Assembly: GCA_024195265.1 (NCBI GenBank) | Contig: JAJLRJ010000002.1 | Span: 52,640,251 to 52,704,250 of the forward strand | DNA: 64,000 nucleotides | Direction of reading: 5' to 3' | From: Dendrophyllia cribrosa | Lineage: Eukaryota; Cnidaria; Anthozoa; Scleractinia; Dendrophylliidae | Part shown: positions 48,531 through 59,649 of the stretch, piece by piece | Layout: each line of letters opens with the position of its first letter | Numbering within the stretch: the first letter of the stretch is position 1 | Notes under the pieces: model-generated | Told to the model about the DNA's origin: nothing | The model's input: only the letters and a program-made list of their open reading frames with translations | Database searches by the model: none | Made by a program: the position numbers and the translations under genes

Positions 48531-48602
48531 ATTGCAATCTTGGAAAAAAATAACACTGAATTCGAGGATATGGAAAACCATTGTCAACCGAAATGTAAAT
48601 GA
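48531..48602 (+). other. Possible orphan terminal exon
   Basis: A strong acceptor (tttccttgtgtcttcag) opens a 23-codon phase-0 frame ending HCQPKCK then TGA, followed by AATAAA about 35 bases on. It looks like exon 2 of a small peptide gene, but I found no exon 1 with a signal peptide in the 1.7 kb upstream. Confidence 0.25.
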
Positions 48603-49019
48603 AAAAGGAGATCGCATCAAAACTGCAGGCCGGAAAATAAAAACTTGAAGTTTGAAGTGTACCTTATCGCTTTAAATTTATGAAAACTGAGTAGTGTCCT
48701 ATTATCAATTCAATCTCTTTCATTTCCTCTCAACCCTTACTTTTGCGTCACTGAAGACCGAACATTGTCATATGTCGTGATTAAAATTAAAGTAACTGAT
48801 AATTCTAATTCGCACGAGGCAACAGCTTGAGCAAGTTTGGATCGATCAGGCTTGACTGTGTGTTGGTGATTCCCGGATTACTACATTTTTAGTGGTTAGG
48901 AACTTGGGATCGTGGTTCGATTCTGTGTCATATAAATAAAACATGTTGCTTTTTCTGTATTTTGCACGTTCACGTTTAAACGAGTCTCGAACTCATCCGT
49001 GATATGTGGGTAAATAAAA

Positions 49020-49052
49020 TACTACTACTACTACTATTCAGTACTACTAATA

Positions 49053-49107
<55 letters not shown>
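49020..49107. repeat. CTA trinucleotide microsatellite
   Basis: About 25 ACT/CTA units with one interruption near 49040. Confidence 0.9.
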
Positions 49108-49108
<1 letters not shown>

Positions 49109-49454
49109 CATAGTTCCACTTCAATCAGGAAGTATTTAACACGCCAAGACACCGAATGTTTAGTGCATGCCTTTTTTATCAATTTGATATCCATTTTACG
49201 TCCAAATAACAATGAACCACGGTCAATATTTGTCAAGATTGCTTTAACAATTCAATGTCCATTTTTTGTAGCTAGGGGTGTTTGGCTTGTTAGCTTTCAA
49301 TTCAATGAAAACCCATCCTCAGGCCGCGATAGATATTCACACTGTATGAGGCGGCTTATGTTTACATCCTCATAGCACGACCTAGTGCAGTGCAATGTTG
49401 CAGACGTGAGCAGATCGGTTTACGTTCAGTCTAGAAGTTGAATTGGTTTTTAGT

Positions 49455-49912
49455 GACCCTAAAGCCCGACTTTAATACTCGCAGAGTTCTTGTTACCAGT
49501 AAAATTGACTACTTCAATAGTTTACTGTATGGCCTTCCAGCTTAACATATTGTAAAAAATTCAACGTATTTAAACTATTGCGGCTAGACTTGTGACTGAC
49601 TCACTTAGATTCTGACATGCAACACTGCTGCTGAATTCATTTTACTGCCAGCTTGCGTTATTAACTACGTCATTAAGTTTCACTGAAGTGTCTTCATGGC
49701 TTAGCTCCAGAATACCTATGAATCTTACAATAGTTAGGAAGCACACGAGACATAGTTAAAGACCACGCGACGCTCCAACACTCTTGCAACCAAGTGGGAA
49801 TCGAAAAGCTATCATACGCTGGTGAAAATCAGCTTGAATAATCCGTCGAAAACCATTTGCATCTCATCATTTAAAGTAGTGTAAAAGACGCACCTTTTTA
49901 GGATACCCTTCA
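49455..49912 (+). mobile_element. L2/CR1-like LINE 3' fragment
   Basis: Interrupted translation shows VTSKIDYFNSLLYGLPA and later a degraded CLHGLAPEYL-like piece, typical of the reverse transcriptase end. Multiple stops. Confidence 0.65.
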
Positions 49913-49914
49913 AT

Positions 49915-50286
49915 AATTAAAGGGACGCTGTACCGCCGAAACAACGAAATTCTGTTAACTTAATTTCCATGTTATATCGCCAAATGCCACCAAATATACA
50001 ACTAAATTGGATAGAAGGACTCTATAGAGCAAAACAGAAGCAGTAGTTTGGAGAAAAAGTGCAGGATTACAAGGATTGAAATGGATTACAGTTCATAAAT
50101 TGTGATTTCGTGACAGGCGGTAATCGAGAAATCAAACGTAAATCAAAGTTTCCATTTTGGTGGAATTTTGAGGTTTTAGTCGTTGTTTTGTCTTTTTGGT
50201 TCATGGTACTTTTTCTTCCTATTTCAAGCTAGCTCCTTATCATAATCATGAAAACACAATATTTCTGCCTGGAAACTGTCCCTTTA
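49915..50286 (+). repeat. Dispersed repeat R1, copy 2
   Basis: Same landmarks as 19139-19497. Confidence 0.6.
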
Positions 50287-50494
50287 ATTGATTTTTAGTT
50301 ATATGTAAAAGCAACTGAACTTTTTATTAACGAAGGTCAGTATTTTATCTGTTTCGGTTCTGGCAGAGTTCTAAAAAAGAAATTCATAGATAACCCTGAG
50401 AACGCCACTTTTTAAAATGTTATCTGTCATAGATATCTTTGTTTCCATTTATTTTCTTGAAACATTTATAAGCTAAGCCGTAATACAACCGTAA

Positions 50495-50750
50495 AGCCTG
50501 GTTTTCATATGTCGGAAAAATCCCAGACGATCGGGAATTTTGCTGTTCCCAATCGTCCCAGATTTTGCCGATATGTCGGGAAAATCGCCGATCATCGCAG
50601 AAATCTGGGACACGTTGGGAAATTAGAAACGCTCCCGATTTTTTCGATTTGTCCCCGACCATCCCAGATGATAGGGGATGTCTACGATTTCGTGTTTTCA
50701 TAAGTCGGCAAAATCTGGGACGGTCGGGAAACAGCGAAATCCCCGTTCGT
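50495..50750. mobile_element. MITE-like repeat
   Basis: Starts with GGTTTTCATATGTCGG and later has GTTTTCATAAGTCGG; interior repeats CCCAGAT/TCGGGAA words on both strands. Confidence 0.5.
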
Positions 50751-50769
50751 CTAATGTTTATCTAATGCT

Positions 50770-52730
50770 TATCTACACCGAGTAAGGAAGTCTTCAATCT
50801 TGTGCTTGGTACATACGATTTCTTAGTTATTATACAGCTTTTTCTGTTTCGGTAGTTTGTATTTTCCTTGAGAATTTCGTCATACTTCTCTATATGTTTG
50901 ATGTTTTCCCGCCATTTTGTTTTTGTGTGACGCATGATCAGTTCATTTTCATTTCATTCATTTATTATTTTCTCCAAACCTTTGCAGATGATAATACATA
51001 AATAGAGTCACATGATATATAGGAAGGAGAGGAGAGGGGCACATCTAGATAAACTAATATTGTGCCCCTTAAGTTACATCAGTATAAACAAAAAAAACTT
51101 GTAATTTTTTGGTAAAAGAGTAAAGGAAAACTTATAAAAAAGCTCGGTAAAATGTCAAAAGAGATGATGTTTCATGATCAGTTCAGTGAAATGATAAGCT
51201 GAACTTGCAAGACGTTGTAATTAAACATCTGTAATTGGATACCCATGTGATCTTCTGCAATTGCGTAAGAAATAGGTACACAGATGACCAATCACAATCG
51301 AGAATTTTGTTATTGATGCGACGAGACAATTCTCTCAATGGTTAACGTTAACAGCACAAAAAAAAAAGATAAAAGTAAATAAACCACTGTCTTATTTCAA
51401 AATGCTTTAATTGACTACTATGCCCACTATTTCTTCTGCTTTAGTGACCATGCAGTGCAGTCGTATTTTGTGACGAGGGACCACTGAATATTTTCTTCGT
51501 GCAATGCTTGGGCGCCATCTTGGAATATGAATAAGAGGACTGGGGAGAGTGGAAAATGTTGTCAACGGACCGGGATTGCGGCCAAACATACGAACGAATC
51601 TTAAATACAGCTCTCGCCGCCAAATAAAACGCCTGGACAGGGGGCTAATGCAATTTTATTTAGTGCTATCTCGTAGAAATTAGCCCAGGTTAATTAAAGG
51701 GATAATTGCAGGACCCAAGGAAATCGCACTAAGTTAAGGAAGACTCCTGGAGGAAGACAATCTTGCAGAAATGTAGAGGCCCGTGCATCACGAAGATCCA
51801 AGTAAAATAACAACGATGTTTACCAAACATCACTCAATAAGAACAAAGGTCTCACACTGATCGATCCTAAGACAGGTCTCGGAGATTGAACTCAGTCGCA
51901 AAAATTACAAATTTCTGAAACTTAAATCAAAATAAAAAAAATGTTAATAATAACTTACTAATCATATTGAAATATGGACTGCCCATACCAGTATTGTTTA
52001 TTTCCTAGAGCTACATTTAAGGATCATTAGTATATACTGTTGAACACAAAAGCCAGGGTTAATTGGAGGCTAAATGAGGGGATCTATCTATCAAATATTT
52101 TCAACAAACCATATTCAATCAGATAAAGAAGAAGGCTATCTCAGTCAGTTTTTAATCAGACCATTAAGCCAAAAACTTAATTTACAGTAATCTGGCAATC
52201 GCGAGGAAGTAATTAATTATGACCTTGACTATGATGAGTTTCACAATCTTCATTATCTCATGGTCTTTTTATACACTCATGATAACTTTGTTTATGTTTG
52301 CAGTATATTATGTATTTGATATAGAAGCGACGCTGAAATTGCCTGGACTGTAACATAATGCAAATTTGGGGTATTGTCAAGCTAGCCATTCTTATTAATT
52401 CAACACTGCCGAATGTTCATACTACCGGTATTTTTTTTATCTAATTTCACAGAATTGCGGTGCCGTCACATGCATGTTTAACACTTCCTTAGTAATGGGG
52501 CATGATCGATGAAATACACGTTGAACTAAGTCTTACAAGACTTTTAAGAATTACAAAACTTTGCGAGCACTGAAATAGGCGATATTACTTTTTAGAAAGC
52601 AATAAAATAGCCATTAGTAATATCATGACATACCTACAACTGAAAGAACTATATAAATCTGATGAAATATTGCTTTTTCTCAAGGTACATTTATCACTTC
52701 TGTATTACAAGTTGTCATAAGGCAACTGGG
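50770..52730. other. No gene recognised
   Basis: A CpG-richer patch around 51470-51640 resembles a dispersed promoter-like repeat; the 60-codon frames there lack splice support. Confidence 0.3.
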
Positions 52731-52822
52731 TAATGGCTTAGTCATTGTTTTGCACCCATTAAATCGTTCAAAGCAGTCGAGGTTGGTCCAAGACCAGCTT
52801 CCTGACACTTCAATTCACAGAG

Positions 52823-52829
52823 TATAAAA
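52823..52829 (+). promoter_or_regulatory. TATA box, gene E
   Basis: TATAAAA about 71 bases before the gene E ATG. Confidence 0.65.
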
Positions 52830-52893
52830 CATGGCAATGCGCTCTTGTTTCTGGTAACAGAGAAACTATCCATTGGACGTGTACTGAAAAAGC

Positions 52894-53046
52894 ATGAATA
52901 TGAGTTCCAAAACGATGTCTGTTTTGCTTTTGGTGACAATCGTGTTACTGAACATGGCGCTACACAACCAAGCCTTTACGCCAAATAGTAAAAAGCTTCG
53001 AAGCGGGAAAAGAGAAAAGATGTCAGATCTTTCTGAATGTCAAGAG
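52894..53046 (+). CDS. Secreted prepropeptide gene E, exon 1 of 2
   Basis: ATG 52894 follows a TATA box by about 70 bases; 51 codons end at GAG|gtaaat in phase 0. Signal peptide about residues 1-27 (MSVLLLVTIVLLNMAL core, cleavage NQA|F). The mature part FTPNSKKLRS is followed by GKR, so an amidated decapeptide is predicted, although the internal KK could also be cut. The AGAG motif of B, C, D and F is replaced by TPNSKK; FTP is shared with gene A. Then comes EKMSDLSECQE with a Cys three residues before the intron, as in C and D. This copy is a diverged member of the same architecture. A LINE tail starts within 40 bases of the donor. Confidence 0.8.
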
Positions 53047-53084
53047 GTAAATTTTTTTGTAATTAACGTTTAAATAGAAGGAAA

Positions 53085-53330
53085 GTTGCCAGAATAACTC
53101 TAATGTATAAGACACTGCACGACCAAGCAGCGATAAATGTCCCACCTTATGTAAAACATAAAACTGTAAGGAAAGCTAGATTCTGACCTCCGAATGAAAT
53201 TTATTCAAATGCAAACATCATGTGACCAATACAAATTTAGTTTTTGTCCCAGAACAATTAATGATTGGAATAGTTTGCCATCACATATTATTAACATGAC
53301 CTCGACCAGTAATTTTAAGGCAGCTACGTG
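53085..53330 (+). mobile_element. LINE 3' fragment in gene E intron
   Basis: Broken translation shows MYKTLHDQAAINVPPYV and, after a frame break, TINDWNSLPSHI, the typical end of CR1/L2-type reverse transcriptases. Confidence 0.7.
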
Positions 53331-54256
53331 CTGCATGTCCATTAGGATTTTGCAAGTTAATCATGTACATGTAGATGTTACGCAACGGACGTTTTCTAGC
53401 ACTGGAGACTTAGGAATTACGTTCAGCGGATTTGTTTTGTTTTGCTTAGAGACAACTAGGCGTTTCCCATGTCTATTTACAGTTAATCGACCAATAACTT
53501 CGTTTTGACCGGAGGGTAAACGGTCATCGCGTCCGATCTGTAAGGGGGAATTTTCTGATAGAGGAAGTGTGACTTCAACAAGAGAGTTTAAAGCAACAGT
53601 TAAGACAAAAGCAAAAAACAGTTAAGCAAAAGCAAAAATTTGACAACTGGTAATTAAACTTTCCAAAATGTTTAAGGAAAATGTTTGTTTAACCTCAAAT
53701 ACCTTCTTTGCTTATATCTCGACTAAGATTTCGTGTCATGTGAGTTCCGCAAGACTGCTGAAAGGAAACCGAGCATTAAGTCTTAAGCTGAGTTCTTATT
53801 ATACAAATATAAAATTAATAAGAATATTTGCTCAGGATACCGGTAGAAACCAGAAATTATTTAAAGTACGATAATTAATATAATTGCATTGTTCACCAGT
53901 GGTAAGTTTGATTTTTAAATCCCTTTTGATTGGTCTCCAAATATTTTTATCACAATTTGCCTTGATAAGCGTGATATAATTATACGTATTCATAAGCCCT
54001 TTCAATATTTGGACCTTAAATAATCGCCTTCTTCCGCTAAAAGCGCTTTCTTGATAAGTATCACTACGCACGCCCAAGGGAGCCCGGTTCCAAGTAACCT
54101 CTGGGTTGCTATGGAAGCACAAAGACTCGTACGTAACCTGTACTCATAAACTGTTGCAACAAAGACATATATTTACTGCGTGGAGGGAACTTTAAGAAAA
54201 ATAATAACAAAGACCAGAATCGAACGCAAAAGGTCATGATAAGTTTAAGGGCAAAA

Positions 54257-54273
54257 AGCTACTACTGCTACTT

Positions 54274-54321
<48 letters not shown>

Positions 54322-54345
54322 CTACTACTACTACTACTACTACTA
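54257..54345. repeat. CTA microsatellite next to gene E acceptor
   Basis: About 29 CTA/CTT units; ends 14 bases before the AG acceptor of gene E exon 2. Confidence 0.9.
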
Positions 54346-54359
54346 TTTTTGTTTTACAG

Positions 54360-54443
54360 CAGAAAACTTTAATCCGGTATTTTTGTGAAGCAGTTCTACC
54401 CTGTGCTTCAGGAGAAAGAAAGCGCATGACGACTGGTAACTAA
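54360..54443 (+). CDS. Secreted prepropeptide gene E, exon 2 of 2 (terminal)
   Basis: The acceptor (tatttttgttttacag) sits directly after a long CTA microsatellite. The phase-0 frame gives 27 residues and TAA. Core LIRYFCEAVLPC has Cys-x5-Cys, one residue shorter than in C and D; the distance from the exon 1 Cys is ten residues as in C and D. GERKR follows, then MTTGN. The precursor is 78 residues. AATAAA is found 69 bases after the stop. The match to C and D is mainly pattern (Cys spacing, basic site, exon size, phase), so homology is inferred from architecture. Confidence 0.78.
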   Translation, partial: QKTLIRYFCEAVLPCASGERKRMTTGN

Positions 54444-54511
54444 TCAGTACAACCAGCCATAGGAAACTGGTGACAACGGACGATGGAAACGAAGCTGTTA
54501 AAATTATGTCA

Positions 54512-54517
54512 AATAAA
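54512..54517 (+). terminator. Polyadenylation signal AATAAA, gene E
   Basis: Canonical hexamer 69 bases after the gene E stop. Confidence 0.5.
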
Positions 54518-55654
54518 CCGTCGAACTATATCACATGACATTAAACCATACGAGTGATAAACTCGTGATTAAGCTTAATATGTATTCAGTATTAGAATAT
54601 ATTCTTAGCACCGATAAATCAAAATGCAATAAAGATATAAAGATATAAAGAAATGCCACATGAGTCAATGATGACATAAAATTTATGAGACGTGAACAAA
54701 AAATTGTAACTTACAAACAATTTAGTATTCTAGTATTCTGAAAGAAAAATTGTCATGGTACATGGTATTTTTCAATCAGTGTCTCATACTAATCCGGTGG
54801 GGCAATAAACTGCTACCGAATTTTTTTTATTATTATAATTATTTTCAACTACATCTAACTATATATTTTAAACTACACACCTGTTACACCAGTCCTACAA
54901 TAAGATTCTTTCATTTATGGCCTGTATGGTGTGATCATTCGGGTTACTCTAGTTCGCTGAAGTTCTGAGAATTAAGAACACTCACTTAGGATGACAGTTA
55001 TTTATTTTGTATTTTCCCAATTGAGGGATGCGATTTACAGGAATGTCAACGCGAATTCAACTACTTTTTTCACGTTTCGAGCTTTTCATTCTTTTTAAGG
55101 CGTTTTAAACTCAGGTTAAATACATTGTAAGAACTGGAATATTCACCCAATTCCAGCGCTATATGGCGTCATCACATCACGTGACCTACCTTAACGTAGC
55201 CACTGATTTTTGGACTTACTTTTAATCCTCCAAGTTTCATTTTAATATTCTAAATAAAAATTAGGGAGGCTGTCCGAGAAAACCAACAATACGCGCGGCC
55301 TGAATAAGACCTTCATCCTTTGAGACCGCAATGCTATTGGGAAAAACTAGTTTGCTGTACCTCAGTATGTTTGCTTATATTTGCCCAAATTTGGACAATG
55401 CTCATTTAATGCAAGAACGGTTCAGTTGATAAGGTCACTAAACTACGCCCAGTGTCAAAGGATCAAAACAGAAAATTGAGCATAACTCAGAGTAACTTGT
55501 CCTTTTGTCTGGAATTTTTTTTGTAACACACCGGTTTATAAGCATTTTTTAAGAAACCAAACGATACGCTTTGCCTTACGTCGAAAATTTAAAAAAATAG
55601 GGTGTTGTGTTAATTTGACCACTATTTGGCTTCGATATTTTTTTTTTTGCATTT

Positions 55655-56072
55655 TCCACAGGGAACCCAAACGCTTTATTAGCTATAACATAATCATTTA
55701 ATAAAATATTGTTATTTCCCGTTTTCCTGTGTCTTTTTGAGTCGTTTTGGATATTATCTTGTCTGCCGCTTCGTAAATACGACGCGCCTATTACGTCTCA
55801 AGTTTCCATTATTATTAACTCTCCCCCGAGGAGAGTTAATAGTTTATGGTAATGAGAACTTGAGTAAATAATAATGGAAACTTTGGACGTAATAGGCGCG
55901 TCGTATTTACGAAGCGGCAGACAAGATAATATTTGAAACGTGCAAGGTCAACAGTATTCGCTCTGATTCAAATCGCTTCCAAAACGACTCAAAAAGACAC
56001 AGGAAAACAGGTAAATAACAATATTTTATTAAATAATCATGTTATAGCTAATATAGCGTTTGGGTTCCCTGT
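55655..56072. mobile_element. Large foldback element
   Basis: Arms 55655-55815 and about 55862-56072 are near-perfect inverted copies (GGGAACCCAAACGC, AATACGACGCGCCTATTACG). The right arm has about 50 extra bases (55932-55980). Loop near 55820-55860. Confidence 0.85.
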
Positions 56073-56536
56073 GCATTTTCGCATAAAGCTTAATACATTT
56101 CAAGAAATACGGCTTCTCTTTCAACCGATTTGAAAAACCAGCGGCTGCACTTATATTTCTTATAGAAACTGTCAGAAGTTGCACGCTGAGTTGCACCCGA
56201 AGTAGTGCTCGTCGAGCTCATTTTTTTCAATACTAGCGATATGAAAAAATATATATTTCCAGCTAGGAATGCCATTGCAGACCATTGCAATCTAATTCAA
56301 AAGCGCAAGCGTGCTACTTAATCTTGTCAGAACACGCTGATGGCGCCAGCAAACTTGACCTGTTACTACAGTCACCAGAGAAGGAAGGTCAGTGGTCTAG
56401 CGCGTTTCACGACATTAAATTGACAGGGGTGAAATGTAAAATGAAGAATCCACAAAAAATATAATAACTGAGAAATCCAGAACAACAAAGTAAGCAGTGA
56501 GGTACTATGAAACTCGTAATGAATTTTAGTCGCACC

Positions 56537-56902
56537 TTAGGCTATGTTCACACTTGGTGCCCGAGCACGGTTCCCGAGTACGATTATCACTGGGCACTAA
56601 TGTGAACACACCATTTTTTCAAGTACCCACTCCAGAATTCGGGCACGGTGCCCGTGCCCGAGTACAAGGTCTCGACCTTGTACTCGGGCACTAAAGTGGG
56701 TACCGGTTCCCAGTGTGCACGCATTTTGCGTTAGTTCCGAGGCACTACTCCCACAAACTACTGCTTTTCGTACCCACAATTCCTTATTACACTCAGAATG
56801 TGAACGTGTTGATATCTTGAGTACCCAGTGTCTGAACGCAGCACTATTTTGTGCCGGTACCCAGGCACTAGTCCTCGGGCACCAAGTGTGAACATAGCCT
56901 TA
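56537..56902. mobile_element. MITE with GTGCCCGAG interior repeats
   Basis: Inverted ends TAGGCTATGTTCACACTTGG; interior repeats GGTGCCCGAG/TACTCGGGCAC. Confidence 0.8.
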
Positions 56903-56964
56903 GGCTTGACAGTATTCCGGCTGAAACATCGCATTTTCATGATTATGGCCACGCCTGCTTTATA

Positions 56965-57185
56965 ATCTTAAATTAGAAAGAAAAATAGCCAAAAGTGATG
57001 AACGGAAAAAATATATGAAATATTTAAAAAATATGACGAAATAACGACTAAAAAAACTCAAAATTCCACCAAAATACTTTGATTTCTTGACCGCCTGCCA
57101 CGAAATCATTGATGAACTGAAATCCACTTCAATCCTACACTTTTTCTCCAAACTACTGCTTCTGTTTTGCTCTTTATTACATCCA
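56965..57185 (-). repeat. Dispersed repeat R1, copy 3 (reverse)
   Basis: Contains reverse-complement landmarks such as TCCAAACTACTGCTTCTGTT. Confidence 0.55.
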
Positions 57186-57199
57186 TTTTGAAATCACTG

Positions 57200-57500
57200 G
57201 TGATCCTTGCAATCTGATTGGCTCTCAGCAGTGCGATTTATTCCCGAATCGCACTATTTTTTGCTCTAAATCACATCTTTGCTTTAAATCGCATCTTTGC
57301 TCTAAATCGTATTTTTTTGCTCTAAATTGCATCTTTTCTCTAAATCGCATCTTGAGACATGACGTCTAAAGGGGTTTTGTGGTGGTGGTATCATGTAAAC
57401 AAATGTAGAGCCATAAGAGGGAACCGGAGTGAACTCGCCCCGGCGCGAAAGTCGCCCCGGTGTCATGTAAACACCCCCTAAGTCTTTCTGTTTTGCATAC
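57200..57500. other. Short-period ATCGCATCTTTGCTCTAA repeats
   Basis: Five imperfect copies at 57250-57350, then a GTCATGTAAAC pair (57390-57470) suggesting a small inverted element. Confidence 0.4.
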
Positions 57501-58354
57501 AAAATGAGATGTAAAAGCGTTTCCGGTTCCGTACTTTTACAAACCGGCTACTGGATCAATAAAATATTGTTACTGACTAAAATCCTGTATTTGGGCGATT
57601 AAATTGTGCGATTTCAAAATAAATGTAATAAAGTGGTAATTGAACTTCGTGTCGTGCAATTTCGGTCTGAAATCATACTTGCGATTTCAAATCAAACTCG
57701 CGCGTTTAGACCAAATTGCACTCCACTCAGTTCAATTACCATTATACAGAAACTTTTTATTCAATTTAGATCTATATTTCTTTTTTTTTGGCGATATAAC
57801 ATGGAAATTAAGTAAACACAATTTCGTTATTTTGGCGCCGTAATCATTGCATCCCTAGATAGACTTTTAATTCAAAATGGCTTAGACTTGATTTATAATT
57901 CAAGCCGATGGCAAAATTTAAGTTATTTTTTTAGAACTCTCTAATATCAGAACCAAACCTTTTGTCTTGCACGTGTGTTGTGGGTGACCGTTTATATCAA
58001 AAGTTTTCGAGCAGTCGACTTCGGTACGGTACTGATCATTGTTTAGCGTTTTACAACAGAAAATTGAATTGTGTGTCTTGCCACCCTTAGCATTCGGAAA
58101 GGGTTCAAAACAGGTAGACAATTACAAATAATCGTACAGTATGACCTTGACTGGAGTCATAATAGCCGCTTCCGACTTAGTGAAAATCGAAAATTGGAGT
58201 CGTAAGCGGAGTCATAAGCTCAACGGAATCGGAGTCGAAAGAATCAGAATGGTTCCATTTTCTCAGTCCGATTTCGCTTATGACTCCGTAATCTTCTTTC
58301 GATTCCGTCGGTTTGATTTTCACTAGATCGTAACGCTCTGCGCTTCTGCTTCTT

Positions 58355-58417
58355 ACGACTCCGACTCCGACTCCGACTCCGACTCCGACTCCGACTCCGA
58401 CTCCGACTCCGACTCCG
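58355..58417. repeat. GACTCC hexanucleotide microsatellite
   Basis: About ten perfect units. Confidence 0.92.
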
Positions 58418-59162
58418 ATGTTAGTGAAAAACAGCCTTAAGGTGACTTTCAAGTAATATACCAAACACGAGGAAGAGTGTTACTTCAGGATATCAAAACA
58501 CTGAGAAATGGGTTGAAAAAAAGAGACGCAGCCGATATTATTTTCATCCCGTTTCGAGTTGTTTAGATACCAGATGAAACACATTTATAGCTTCTTAAAC
58601 TGATCATTAAATACGGAGAAAACGAAGAAAAAAAATCGCAATTGCTATAATTATAAGATCAGGCAGTTCCAAACCACCATTATTTAAATATATTTTTAGT
58701 AGCTTTGGTATTTATAGTTTTATTGTAATGAACATTTGATCATGTAATTGTACTGTTAATTTGCACATTATCAAATAATTATAACGATAATTATTATTAT
58801 TATTATTATTATTATTTTTTTAGTCTTTTATTGATATATTTTTCATATACATGTAGGTATACATACATTTTAAAGGCTTTGTAATTATTATTATTATTAT
58901 CATTTTCTTTGTTCAAAGTTGATGAACTGTATAAGTAAATTTCAGAAATACCGTATTTTAGGAAATGACAATGAAACAAGCAAATTAATAGCTGCAATAT
59001 CGTCCCAACTATGTTTTGAGTCGGTGAAAGCCAGAACATATATCACAGTAATGAAACGTGAACGCAATTGATTTAACCAAACCCCGATATAAGGAAATTT
59101 TTGGTAGTTTTCTCACAAATTCGTTATAACTGGGTTTCGTTTATAACGAACCCCCGTTACAT

Positions 59163-59314
59163 ACCCCGTTTCGCAGATACAGCAGCCATATAGATTTTGC
59201 CCCCAGGGCATCCCATAATGACCATTTAAATTAATATAATCCTTTGTTTTTAATGTTCACTATGGGATGCCCTGGGGGCAAATTATATGGCTGCCGTATC
59301 TGCGAAACGGGGAA
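59163..59314. mobile_element. Hairpin MITE
   Basis: Arms of about 55 bases (CCCCGTTTCGCAGATAC, GGGCATCCCATA) inverted around a 40-base AT-rich loop. Confidence 0.8.
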
Positions 59315-59394
59315 CGAACATATTTCCCCAGTCCCTTGGAACTTTGTTACATCGTTATGTGCATAAGTTTTCAAATGCGTTTATTTATTTTCTT

Positions 59395-59600
59395 TAAGCG
59401 ACTACGTCCGCAAGTGACCATTCAAATGAAAGCTACTGAGCAGTACTTTCCTGTGGTACTGTTTATCATGCAGTATGTTTGGGTCTGTGGATAGAATATT
59501 GCAGTTTCGACTACTAAATGAAAGATACTGAGCAGTATTTTCCTGCGATGTTGTTTTTTATGCTGTACAAGGTGGTGCCAATTCTTCAATCTGTACATTA
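59395..59600. repeat. CATTCAAATGAAA repeat
   Basis: GACCATTCAAATGAAAGCTACTGAGCAGTACTTT-like units, two copies here; related to 600-750 (reverse) and 63905-64000. Confidence 0.6.
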
Positions 59601-59649
59601 TAACATCCTATTGCGACCATTTAAAGGATAATGCTTCGGTAGTACTTTT

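Noticed and set aside
49004..49375. 123-codon plus frame with poly-Tyr
   Set aside because: Translation of a CTA microsatellite plus neighbouring repeat.
51407..51623. Two 60-codon minus frames near a CpG-rich patch
   Set aside because: Composition looks promoter-like and repeated; no splice support.
53194..53508. 104-codon plus frame
   Set aside because: Starts inside a decayed LINE reverse transcriptase tail in the gene E intron.
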